A stretch of DNA of 64,000 nucleotides from JBNFVY01 sp049943335 (GTDB lineage Bacteria > Pseudomonadota > Alphaproteobacteria > Rhodobacterales > Rhodobacteraceae): the NCBI RefSeq assembly GCF_049943335.1, contig NZ_JBNFVY010000005.1, forward strand, positions 1-64,000, given 5' to 3'. Within the stretch, counting starts at the first letter, position 1. Each line of letters begins with the position of its first letter. This document shows, one piece after another, positions 26,879 through 35,448 of the stretch. The translations under genes and the position numbers were made by a program. The notes under the pieces are model-generated. The model saw only the letters and a list, made by a program, of their open reading frames with translations, made no database searches and was not told where the DNA came from.

Positions 26879-27880
26879 ATGCCCCGTCCAATCATACAGT
26901 CGCCACACGACACCGTTGACGCCGCCGATCCGGAAAGCCTCGAAGAGGTTGCATTCGGCGTTGTCCAAAACGAAGCGGACGCCATGCTGAGATTCGCGGC
27001 CAACCGCGACCCCGCTTTGATCAGTGCGATCCGACTGATTCACGCCTCGACCGGCCCGTTGATTGTGGCCGGCATCGGGAAAAGTGGCCACATCGCGCAT
27101 AAAATCGCCTCAACCTTTCGCTCGCTTGGGAAGCGTGCTGCGTTTTTGCATGCCGCAGAAGCCAGCCATGGTGACTTGGGCATCATTCACGATGACAGCG
27201 TGATTCTCTGCCTTTCGAATTCAGGCGAAACCAGCGAGCTTTCGGATTTGCTTCATTATTGCCGGGCGCACGGGAACCCGGTGATCGCAATGACCTCAAG
27301 TGCTGACAGCACGCTGGGACAGTTCGCGGACATCCCCATTGCTTATGGCAAGTTTCGCGAAGCGTGTCGCAACGGCCTGGCGCCGACGACAACTTCGACG
27401 CTGAGCCTGGCAATTGGCGATGCCCTTGCTGTGGGCGTGAGCCATCTGATGAACGTCATGCCAGAAGATTTTCGGCGCTATCATCCCGGCGGCAAGCTGG
27501 GCACCCGTCTGTTGCGGGTGGAAGATGTGATGCGTAAAGGCGACGATCTACCTATCGTCGCGCCCGATACACCCATGTCTGAAGTCGTTATCACGATCAC
27601 CCAAAAGGCGCTTGGCGCGGCTATGGTGATGGATGGCGACGAATTGATCGGGATCATCACCGACGGAGACATGCGGCGGAACCTTCCAAATCTGATACAT
27701 GCCTCGGCCGCGGATGTCGCGACGGCTGACCCTGTGTCCATCGACAAGTCGATGCTGGTGTCTGATGCGCTGGACGTGATGGGGCGCCTTGAAATTTCGG
27801 TCATGGTCGTCCGCGATGACGCCGAAGGCGGCTACGGTCTTGTCCACATCCACCACTGTACGTCAGGCTTGGCCAAATGA
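26879..27880 (+). CDS. kpsF: D-arabinose 5-phosphate isomerase (KpsF)
   Basis: 333 residues: a SIS sugar isomerase domain (about 55-190) and two CBS domains (about 215-330). The SIS domain shows GIGKSGHIAHKIASTF and CLSNSGETSEL phosphate-binding loops and the HAAEASHGDLG active-site block. It converts ribulose 5-phosphate to arabinose 5-phosphate, the first step to Kdo. Its place between the export lipoprotein and kpsU marks it as the capsule-specific copy. It begins 3 bases after the upstream stop and overlaps kpsU by 4. Confidence 0.92.
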   Translation: MPRPIIQSPHDTVDAADPESLEEVAFGVVQNEADAMLRFAANRDPALISAIRLIHASTGPLIVAGIGKSGHIAHKIASTFRSLGKRAAFLHAAEASHGDLGIIHDDSVILCLSNSGETSELSDLLHYCRAHGNPVIAMTSSADSTLGQFADIPIAYGKFREACRNGLAPTTTSTLSLAIGDALAVGVSHLMNVMPEDFRRYHPGGKLGTRLLRVEDVMRKGDDLPIVAPDTPMSEVVITITQKALGAAMVMDGDELIGIITDGDMRRNLPNLIHASAADVATADPVSIDKSMLVSDALDVMGRLEISVMVVRDDAEGGYGLVHIHHCTSGLAK

Positions 27881-28668
27881 GCAAAACGGTCATTATTATC
27901 CCGGCGCGCTACGCCTCGACCCGGTATCCGGGCAAACCCCTTGCTGAACTGCGCGACAAGTCGGGTGAAGCGCGCTCACTGGTTCGGCGTAGTTGGGACG
28001 CCGCCATGGACGTGCAGGGCATCGAAGACGTCTTTGTCGCAACCGATGACAAGCGGATCGCCGATCATGTCGAAGCATTTGGTGGCAAGGTTATAATGAC
28101 CTCGCCGGGGTGCGAAAACGGAACCGAGCGCTGCGCCGAAGCCCTGCGCGCGCTTGACCAAGAGCCGGACCTTGTCGTGAACCTGCAAGGCGACGCCCCG
28201 TTGACGCCGGCATGGTTTGTCGAAGATCTGGTTGCGGGTATGCAGGCCCGCCCCGACATGGATCTGGCTACGCCCGTGCTGCGGTGCGACCGTGAAACGT
28301 TGCAGAACTTCATGGAAGACCGAAAGGCAGGACGTGTTGGCGGAACGACGTCAGTGTTCCGCCCTGACATGCAAGCATTGTATTTTTCGAAAGAAGTGCT
28401 GCCGTATGTTGATCCGGACAAGATGGAAACATGGTCCCAGATGCCGGTTTTCCATCATGTCGGTGTGTATGCCTATCGCCCTTCGGTGCTCAAGGCTTAT
28501 TCGGGCTGGCAGAAAGGTCCGCTCGAGGATCTTGAAGGTCTTGAACAGCTGCGATTTCTTGAAAATGGACGCAAGGTTCTGTGCGTTGAAGTCGATGGCA
28601 AGGGACGCGTCTTTTGGGAGCTGAACAATCCTGAGGATGTCGCGCGCATTGAGCGTGTGCTGACTTGA
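27877..28668 (+). CDS. kpsU: CMP-Kdo synthetase (KpsU)
   Basis: 263 residues of the 3-deoxy-manno-octulosonate cytidylyltransferase family. The CTP loop is IIIPARYASTRYPGKPLAEL, with VFVATDDKRI and VNLQGDAPLTP further on, and the late VGVYAYRP strand and WELNNPEDVARI end. It activates Kdo as CMP-Kdo for KpsS and the KpsC-like enzyme. The motif usually written QGDEP reads QGDAP here; the metal-binding Asp is kept. ATG 27877 overlaps the kpsF stop. It is convergent with the next gene. Confidence 0.92.
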   Translation: MSKTVIIIPARYASTRYPGKPLAELRDKSGEARSLVRRSWDAAMDVQGIEDVFVATDDKRIADHVEAFGGKVIMTSPGCENGTERCAEALRALDQEPDLVVNLQGDAPLTPAWFVEDLVAGMQARPDMDLATPVLRCDRETLQNFMEDRKAGRVGGTTSVFRPDMQALYFSKEVLPYVDPDKMETWSQMPVFHHVGVYAYRPSVLKAYSGWQKGPLEDLEGLEQLRFLENGRKVLCVEVDGKGRVFWELNNPEDVARIERVLT

Positions 28669-28680
28669 TCTACGGACCGT

Positions 28681-29841
28681 TCAGGCCGGTTTTGTCGTTT
28701 CAGCAAGGTTGAGACGCATCTGTTGCGTTATCCGCAGAGCCTCCCAGACATCGATCGGGTCGCTGGTCAGTGGATGATAATAGCGGGGGTATAGAACGTA
28801 GGCTCCGGCGATGACCTCGCGCAGGGTAAGAGAGCGGCGGCGCTTGTCAGGAATGTCGGAAATACCGTGGTCGATTGTAAATCCCCAGCCTGAATAAAAT
28901 GGCATCCCGTACACATGGACATCCAACCCGGCGACCTTTGCTTCCAGCCCCGCAAGCGAGGTGATCACATGCGCCTCGTGCGCGGCGTCGAAGCAGTCCT
29001 TGAGAGCCCACTCGGATCCAAGAACATGGCAGATATCATTCACATCGACCGGGTCGGAATAATGCGGTTTGCTAACGGCGATTGATTCCGGGTGCGGGCG
29101 ATAGAGTATCGTTGCTTCGGGGTTTTCGGCGGCCACCTTCCGCACAAGATCGTTTCCCGACATGAACCCGTCGATCCCGTATTTGATCGACAGATCGTCT
29201 TCGACCTGCCCCAGCACAAGGATCCGCCGCCTGTCCGGATCAAGCCCCAAGGTATCCACGACCGAACGCGAATTGTGATCAAGTATGTATTTCGTCAGCC
29301 CGGACTGAAGCGCGCTCATGACCGCATCCGCCGCAGCCATGACGTCTGCATCTGCTGCGAAATCATAGGTATTCAACAGGTCGTCCAGGTCAGAAACCTT
29401 CCCCCTGTCAAAATGCATCGCGCGGGTATCAAAGACCAGGGACATTGGGCGCGATTTTTGGGTGCCCAGCCCAACCGAGCGTACAAAGCCATCTTCGATC
29501 AGCGTCAGTGGAATACCAGCGTCGGTACACACATCGCGTGCGCGCTGAGGGAACTTGTAGCTCCAACCAAAAACATGCGGGCGTGGAAAATTGGGAATCT
29601 TGTCGATCAGTCGGGGGTCGATGACCGGACTGTGCCCTATGAACACCACATGATAGTCGGGCAGAACGTCATTCATCCACATCTTCCAATCGGAAAACCC
29701 CAAAAGAATGGCCGTGGGTTTGCCCGACTTGCGCGCTGCGCGGATACGGGGGCGCAGGCGCAATGCCGGAAAACGCTTGATCAACGCATCGCGAAAAAAC
29801 GCTTTGGGTTCTCGGGCGAGTTTTCGAAGTTTAGCGTTCAT
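28681..29841 (-). CDS. Single-module KpsC-like Kdo transferase
   Basis: 386 residues matching only the C-terminal (GT107-type) half of two-module KpsC. The matching blocks are IEDGFVRSVGLG, LVLGQVEDDLSIKYG, YRPHPES, VITSLAGLEAKVAGLDVHVY with MPFYSGWGFTID, and SLTLREVIAGAYVLYPRYYHP. KpsC extends the Kdo linker with alternating beta-2,4 and beta-2,7 linkages, one per module; here only one module is encoded. ATG 29841 follows AGGAAATCGGAAT; upstream open frame is rejected. It stands alone on the minus strand, convergent with kpsU. It could make a simpler linker or pair with another enzyme. Confidence 0.82.
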   Translation of the reverse strand: MNAKLRKLAREPKAFFRDALIKRFPALRLRPRIRAARKSGKPTAILLGFSDWKMWMNDVLPDYHVVFIGHSPVIDPRLIDKIPNFPRPHVFGWSYKFPQRARDVCTDAGIPLTLIEDGFVRSVGLGTQKSRPMSLVFDTRAMHFDRGKVSDLDDLLNTYDFAADADVMAAADAVMSALQSGLTKYILDHNSRSVVDTLGLDPDRRRILVLGQVEDDLSIKYGIDGFMSGNDLVRKVAAENPEATILYRPHPESIAVSKPHYSDPVDVNDICHVLGSEWALKDCFDAAHEAHVITSLAGLEAKVAGLDVHVYGMPFYSGWGFTIDHGISDIPDKRRRSLTLREVIAGAYVLYPRYYHPLTSDPIDVWEALRITQQMRLNLAETTKPA

Positions 29842-29994
29842 GCAAATTCCGATTTCCTGCGCGTTTCCTGCGCGGCCGCTTGGGTTGACAGGTGATGCCC
29901 CGACTTTCGGTCGAAGGTCAACTCGCGTTGTCGAATTGCCAATGGCCGCGCCGCGCGCCACATTGGGGTGCCTTGTCCAGATCGGAGACACGCC

Positions 29995-31782
29995 ATGTTC
30001 ACGACCCGCCCGGAACTTTCAGGCACCTTCGGCATGGTCGCATCGACCCATTGGCTGGCATCGGCCGCGGGGATGAAAGCACTCGAGGCGGGGGGAACAG
30101 CCGCCGATGCAGCCGTGACGGCCGGGCTTGTTCTGTGCGTGGTTGAGCCGCACTTGAATGGTCTGCTGGGCGATATGCCCCTGCTGGTCTGGCCCTGTGG
30201 GGATGACGCGCCTGTTGTCCTTTGCGGTCAGGGCCCCGCGCCCCGGCGTGCCACCGTCGAACACTACCGCTCTGAGGGGCTTGAGATGATCCCCGGCGCG
30301 GGGTTGCTGTCTACGGTGATCCCGGGTGCCTTCGGTGCCTGGATGACCCTTTTGCGCGATCATGGGCGGCTGGAACTTGCCGAGGTCATGGCCCCCGCGA
30401 TTTTCTATGCGGCCAAGGGGCATCCATTGCTTGCAAACGTGTGCAATTCCATCTCAGCAAATGCGGCAATGTTCAAAAGCGAATGGCCCAGTTCTGCCGA
30501 CGTGTGGTTGCCAAACGGCGAAGCCCCGTCGCCGGGCGGCCTGTTTTGCAACCCGCAATTGGCAGATACGCTGCAACGCATCGTCAACGAAGCGGCGGGC
30601 GCCCCGGACCGCGGCGCCCGGATAGAAGCCGCGCGTCGCGCCGTATATTCCGGCTTTGTTGCAGAAAAGATCGACACCTACCTGTCAAAGTCCTGCGTGA
30701 TGGATGGTACCGGGGTGCGGCGCAAAGGTGTTCTGGATGGTCAGGACATGGCCCATTGGCAAGCCAGCTATGAAGTGCCCGTTTCGGTCGAAGTCTCGGG
30801 ATGGAAAATATGGAAGCCGGGGCCCTGGTCGCAGGGGCCCAGCCTGCTTCAGGCGTTGCGCGTGCTCGACAGCGCCGGAATTGAAAACTGCCCGCAAGGC
30901 AGTCCCGATTTTGTTCATCTTGTGGTTGAGGCTTTGAAACTGGCTTTCGCCGACCGTGAAGCCTATTACGGCGACCCCGATCATAGCGACATACCGCTGG
31001 CGCAATTGTTGTCGCACCCCTACGCATCCAGGCGCGCGGGTCTGATCACGCGCGGCGCTTCGCATGATCTGCGTTCTGGCGGGGTGCCAGGCTTTGAAAT
31101 GCAGATCCAAGCATTCGAAAAACGTGCCAACGCCCAGCTCCCCAAGCACACAGGATATGGTGGCGGCGAGCCGACAATGGCGCATCTGTCCAATGCCGAA
31201 GGTGACACCGTGCATCTGGATGTCGTCGACCAGTGGGGCAATATGGTTTGCGCAACCCCATCGGGCGGCTGGCTGCAATCAAATCCCGTCATTCCCGGGC
31301 TTGGCGCACCGTTGAATACAAGGGCCCAGATGTTCTGGCTTGATCCGACGATCCCAAGTGGGCTGGCCCCAGGGCGCAGACCGCGCACCACTTTGTCCCC
31401 GTCCATGGCCCGCGCACCCGACGGGCGGAAGATCGCATTTGGTACACCTGGGGGCGATCAACAGGACCAATGGCAATTGATCTTTCTGCTTCGGCTCATG
31501 CATGGTGATCGCAACATGCAAGAAGCAATTGATCTGCCGTTGTTCCATACCGGCCATCTGCAAGCCAGTTTTTACCCGCACGGGGTGCGCTTGGGACATT
31601 TGATGATCGAACCGGGTTTTTCTGAAAGTACCATTCAAGATTTGCGCGAAAGGGGCCATAGCGTTGAAGTCAGTCAACCTTGGTCTGTGGGTCGGCTGAC
31701 GGCCGTTGCGCAAGGTCTGGACGGAATATTGAAAGCCGCGGCAACACCAAGGCTCATGCAGGCATATGCAGTCGGCAGATAA
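29995..31782 (+). CDS. Gamma-glutamyltransferase-family protein
   Basis: 595 residues of the Ntn-hydrolase GGT family. The predicted nucleophile is Thr405 in GDTVHLDVVD, where self-cleavage would give large and small subunits. The PRTTLSPSM and FGTPGGDQ loops are present. The classical glycine loop before the active site reads NGLLGDMPLL instead of the GGGGF type, and the Asp that binds the glutamyl amino group in E. coli GGT is not evident. It belongs to a less studied clade, and gamma-glutamyl specificity is not assured. There is no signal peptide. ATG 29995 has GGAGA eight bases ahead. Its place amid capsule genes is unexplained. Confidence 0.8.
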   Translation: MFTTRPELSGTFGMVASTHWLASAAGMKALEAGGTAADAAVTAGLVLCVVEPHLNGLLGDMPLLVWPCGDDAPVVLCGQGPAPRRATVEHYRSEGLEMIPGAGLLSTVIPGAFGAWMTLLRDHGRLELAEVMAPAIFYAAKGHPLLANVCNSISANAAMFKSEWPSSADVWLPNGEAPSPGGLFCNPQLADTLQRIVNEAAGAPDRGARIEAARRAVYSGFVAEKIDTYLSKSCVMDGTGVRRKGVLDGQDMAHWQASYEVPVSVEVSGWKIWKPGPWSQGPSLLQALRVLDSAGIENCPQGSPDFVHLVVEALKLAFADREAYYGDPDHSDIPLAQLLSHPYASRRAGLITRGASHDLRSGGVPGFEMQIQAFEKRANAQLPKHTGYGGGEPTMAHLSNAEGDTVHLDVVDQWGNMVCATPSGGWLQSNPVIPGLGAPLNTRAQMFWLDPTIPSGLAPGRRPRTTLSPSMARAPDGRKIAFGTPGGDQQDQWQLIFLLRLMHGDRNMQEAIDLPLFHTGHLQASFYPHGVRLGHLMIEPGFSESTIQDLRERGHSVEVSQPWSVGRLTAVAQGLDGILKAAATPRLMQAYAVGR

Positions 31783-31958
31783 CCCGCCCCAATCGTCTCC
31801 AGGTTGTGTTCCGTGGGGGGCAATGTAATAATTTCCCGAACCGAATTCGGCGGTTTGCTTGCCGATTTATGAACGCAGGACGAACGGCGTTGTTCTCGGC
31901 AGGGAATAGGCATTAAGTCGTCCACAACAGTAGGCTAATCGAAAGTACCACACGCTAC

Positions 31959-33566
31959 ATGTATTCACGTTTGTACGACTTCGGCGAAGGCCGTTTGCCC
32001 TCAAGCCATCTGGAAACCGAAAAATGCCATCTGACCCTTCTCGTGGATGTCGATGGTGCGTCTGACACGATCGCCATGGTGGAACGTCTGCGCCAGGTGC
32101 GGGACGGTCGCATCATGGTTCTGTCCCATGCGGACCATTGCGCCGACGCGCAGGAACTTCCACCCGAGACGATCATATCCAATGACTACGCAGTGAATGC
32201 CTATCTGTGGAGCGAGAATATCGACACCCGGCCACTGCCGCAGCAATTGGTTCGGTACCTGTTCAACACAAACCTGCGAGCGACAATGGCAGTGGATGGC
32301 GACGGATGTGTCAAACACTATCAACGTCCCGAATGCGGTGATCGGAACGTGTTGTTCGTCTCGCCGGGCTCAATTTACCCGCTGTCAATGGGATCACACC
32401 AGCGGATGTTTGATTCGCTTATGGGTTTGGCCGAGGCGGGATACGATATTGATGTGGTATTTCCGCGCCGGCCCATGCAGCTTCAAGCAAGCGCCGAGGC
32501 GGCGTTGCGGCTGATTGCGCGGGATGTGGAAGGTTACAAACCGCAGAAAGGCAAGCTCAAGGGCGACGTCAAGCGGCGCCGAGATTTGCTGGACCGCGCG
32601 GCAAAGCTTTTGAAGCAAAAGACGTCCCAAAAACCGACGCTTGCCGAAACCACCCAGACTCGTTCGTCTTTCTGGCTTCGCCAGTCCATCGACACCAAGG
32701 TCGAAAACCGCAATTATGATCTGCTCTGGGTCAATTACGCCTGGATGATGGGCCAGGTGTCTAAAGAGATTTCCAGCAAGTTCGGATCGATTGTCTGCGA
32801 CACGCACGACGTGCAGTTCTATCGAGATGCCGCCAAGAAACATTGGCTCGACGAGCGTTTCTTTTCGAAAAAGTACCTCAGGGCATACGAACTTGAACTC
32901 TTGCAGAGGGCGGACCACGTTCTGGCGATTTCCGACCGTGACTATGGTATCTTGAAAGACGCGGTACGCGGCGCGCAAGTCCATCTGGCGCGGCCGTCTT
33001 TTGTCACGTTCGAAAGGCCAGTTCATCCACTGGACATGAAGTCGCCCATCACCTTCGGGTTCATAGGGACGGGCATGGACGCGAATGTGCAGGCGCTGGA
33101 ATTTGTGTTGACCGAGTGGTGGCCGCGAATTCACGCCTACAGCCCTAAAAGCACTTTTCGCATTGCCGGAAGTGTTTGTTCGCAAAAACAGGTGATGACG
33201 CTTGCGCTTATGGAAGAACAGGTCGAACTTTTGGGTTTCGTCGATAACCTGTCAGACTTTTATGAGGGGGTGGATGCCCTGTTGTCTCCGGTTTTGGTCA
33301 AGGGGGGGCTCAATTTCAAGAACATTGAAGCGATCGTGGCGGGCAAGCAGGTCTTCACGAATGCGGCCGGCGCCGAACCTCTGAGCGACCTTGACCTGCC
33401 TACCGTAGAAAACAGTGACCATTTGATCGACCTGTTACGGGCCATTGAAGCCGACCCGTCTGCAGACGCGGATGTGCGCCGCGCACGCCAGGCAAAGGCC
33501 CTGAACATGTTCCGGCGTATTGATCTTGGGTGCATTCTCGAAAAAGAGGCCAGCGCAGAGCAATGA
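31959..33566 (+). CDS. GT4-type glycosyltransferase
   Basis: 535 residues. The first 120 are not assigned. From about 130 a GT-B fold starts (VLFVSPGSIYPLSMGSHQRM). The second Rossmann fold begins at TFGFIGTGMDANVQAL and includes VELLGFVDNLSDFYEGVDAL and KGGLNFKNIEAIVAGKQVF. This is the Glyco_trans_1_4 pattern with a lysine-glycine and E-x-I donor site. It likely adds a sugar to the capsule repeat or linker. The ATG at 31959 has no strong SD. It overlaps the next gene by 4 bases (ATGA). Confidence 0.8.
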   Translation: MYSRLYDFGEGRLPSSHLETEKCHLTLLVDVDGASDTIAMVERLRQVRDGRIMVLSHADHCADAQELPPETIISNDYAVNAYLWSENIDTRPLPQQLVRYLFNTNLRATMAVDGDGCVKHYQRPECGDRNVLFVSPGSIYPLSMGSHQRMFDSLMGLAEAGYDIDVVFPRRPMQLQASAEAALRLIARDVEGYKPQKGKLKGDVKRRRDLLDRAAKLLKQKTSQKPTLAETTQTRSSFWLRQSIDTKVENRNYDLLWVNYAWMMGQVSKEISSKFGSIVCDTHDVQFYRDAAKKHWLDERFFSKKYLRAYELELLQRADHVLAISDRDYGILKDAVRGAQVHLARPSFVTFERPVHPLDMKSPITFGFIGTGMDANVQALEFVLTEWWPRIHAYSPKSTFRIAGSVCSQKQVMTLALMEEQVELLGFVDNLSDFYEGVDALLSPVLVKGGLNFKNIEAIVAGKQVFTNAAGAEPLSDLDLPTVENSDHLIDLLRAIEADPSADADVRRARQAKALNMFRRIDLGCILEKEASAEQ

Positions 33567-35098
33567 AGTATCGAACCGGGGACCGTGTCCTGATCCAATG
33601 CGGCGATGTGATGGAAAACATGTACCGGATCCTTCCGCTGGCCGAGACGCTTCGGGCGCGGGGCATGGTTCCCGTCATCATGCCCTACACGCCTGGTGCC
33701 GGGTCGTTCTTTCTTGCGCGAGGTTTCGAATGTGTGGGGCTGGGTCCTTACCAGCAGAGCGTAACATCGTCTGACATCAATCGCACAACACTGCCCGACG
33801 AATTTTTCGATGACGCGTTCACGCCAATCTATCCTTTCGCCTTCTCGTCGTCTGGCGGCGCGAATAGCGAATTGAACAAGCAACGCTACATGCTTCGCAG
33901 GGCCGGGGTCGCGGTTAGTCGCCTTGTGCGCGATCATTCAATTGACTGGATCATCACCTGGAACGGCGTGACGGGGGCCGTGGCCAATGCATTGCGGCTC
34001 TTTGCAATGGCGCGCAGTATGAACGCAGGGTTCCTCGAACGGGGGTATCTGTCCGGTTCGCTGTTTTTTGATCAGGTTGGCACGAATGGCGCGTCGTCGA
34101 TCGCCGACGGTTTGACCCGCAAACATGACGCGCAAGCGATCGCCCGCGCCGTGTCGCGTCGCAAGGCAGAGGTCGACCAGGCGCTACAGAACTTTCAGCC
34201 CGACCCGGCGCAACGGGAAAAGGTGATTTTTGTCCCTCTGCAAGTGCAGGGCGACAGTAATATCTTGCTCTATTCGCCGGTGGTCAAGACGATGCGCCAG
34301 CTTGTTCTTGACGCGCTGGAAATGCGAAACGCGCTTGGCGAAGGTTGGCGTGTCGTCGTTCGTGATCACCCTGAAGAAATCGAACCAACCCTGAACATCC
34401 CGTATGATCCTAATCTGACACGCGATGTCGTCACCCCGCTTGAAGACATGCTGGATCGTGCCCGCATCGTGATGACAGTGAACAGCACGGTCGGTCTGAG
34501 TGCGGCGTGCCGAGGTGCGGTTGTGATTTGCCGCGGGAATGGGATTTATTGCGATGAACCCTTCGTGATCAAGGATGTCGATGGGGCCTTGCTCGATCCG
34601 GCCAGTCCGGTTGCCAAGCGAATTGCCTGGGGCCCAAATGAACAGGACGTGCGCGATTATCTGTCACTTCTGTTTGACTATCACACGGTGGCATACGCCG
34701 ACGATTTTGGGGATCGGAACGGCGTTGCGCTGTCTGCCTTTGGACAGGCCGGCGCGCAAGCCAAACAGGATACCCCCCTGGATTTGATGACCAGGAAATT
34801 ACAGTCATTCCAATCCCAAGAGCGCACGCCCCTGCACGTGGAATCACGTCTGAGCTACGACGAAACCCTGCTGCGAACGTATCGCGTTCACGAAAAGGCG
34901 ACGCCGAAAACAATCAAGGAAGACCTTGCCAGGATTTATCCTGGACTTGATGTCAGTATTTCGCACGACCGGTCCGATCGGCCCAAGTCCGAGACGATCT
35001 TGGTTGTTGCGTCGAACGAAAGTGTTTCAGAGGCGGATAGGGACTATCTCGCCGTGCTTGATGAATACGGGTATCCCCATCAAGAGACGCTCCGCTAA
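33563..35098 (+). CDS. Second KpsS-like capsule biosynthesis protein
   Basis: 511 residues with the Capsule_synth (KpsS/LipB) pattern but different from the kpsS upstream. The blocks are VFVPLQVQGDSNI (here IFVPLQVQGDSN), VVRDHPEE, and MTVNSTVGLSAACRGAVVIC, which align with the VALQV, AHPLARGH and TINSTSGLSA blocks of KpsS. An N-terminal part (RVLIQCGDVMENMYRILP) resembles a sugar-transferase first strand. About 110 residues at the C-terminus are extra. It may be a glycosyltransferase for the capsule rather than a true Kdo-primer enzyme. It is coupled to the GT4 gene by ATGA overlap. Confidence 0.75.
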   Translation: MKYRTGDRVLIQCGDVMENMYRILPLAETLRARGMVPVIMPYTPGAGSFFLARGFECVGLGPYQQSVTSSDINRTTLPDEFFDDAFTPIYPFAFSSSGGANSELNKQRYMLRRAGVAVSRLVRDHSIDWIITWNGVTGAVANALRLFAMARSMNAGFLERGYLSGSLFFDQVGTNGASSIADGLTRKHDAQAIARAVSRRKAEVDQALQNFQPDPAQREKVIFVPLQVQGDSNILLYSPVVKTMRQLVLDALEMRNALGEGWRVVVRDHPEEIEPTLNIPYDPNLTRDVVTPLEDMLDRARIVMTVNSTVGLSAACRGAVVICRGNGIYCDEPFVIKDVDGALLDPASPVAKRIAWGPNEQDVRDYLSLLFDYHTVAYADDFGDRNGVALSAFGQAGAQAKQDTPLDLMTRKLQSFQSQERTPLHVESRLSYDETLLRTYRVHEKATPKTIKEDLARIYPGLDVSISHDRSDRPKSETILVVASNESVSEADRDYLAVLDEYGYPHQETLR

Positions 35099-35298
35099 AG
35101 CTGTCGGAACCGCGCGAAGGCACGCGCCGGGCCCGCGACATACATTTTCAGCTCAGTGTCATTTGGCAGATCGGGCTTGATAAGGCCGATCGCGTCGCTG
35201 ACGACAATTCCCCTTGCCGCGCATGTCCACCGGCTTGCGCTTTCGGTGATCTGCTGATCGAAACGGCAACGAATTGCACCGGCGACGCGACGGCGCAT
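35095..35298 (-). CDS. Possible small unknown protein
   Basis: 67 residues from ATG 35298 to a stop that overlaps the end of the KpsS-like gene. The composition is protein-like (hydrophobic strands near the middle, basic ends), but no family, signal or SD was recognised. It may be a chance frame. Confidence 0.25.
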   Translation of the reverse strand: MRRRVAGAIRCRFDQQITESASRWTCAARGIVVSDAIGLIKPDLPNDTELKMYVAGPARAFARFRQL

Positions 35299-35365
35299 GT
35301 CAATTCACGGCGCGCGGTGGTACTGCGCGTTTGGCCACACCCGCAGAGCCAATCGACGGGTTTAC

Positions 35366-35385
35366 AAAATCCCGAGCGGGTTTTT
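35366..35385. terminator. Weak AT-flanked hairpin
   Basis: A CCCG-AG-CGGG core flanked by an A-run and a T-run, with one mismatch, lies 270 bases after the KpsS-like gene and 65 bases before the HlyD-like gene. It has the look of a small bidirectional terminator. The rest of 35299-35448 shows nothing else. Confidence 0.35.
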
Positions 35386-35448
35386 AAATGAGTTCAGCTA
35401 CCTACGACGAATTCGCAACGTCCGACCCTAACAGCAATCGAGCACAAT

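Noticed and set aside
21232..35098. Capsule locus as a recently acquired island
   Set aside because: No integrase, tRNA boundary or direct-repeat ends were seen, and base use looks like that of the flanks by eye.
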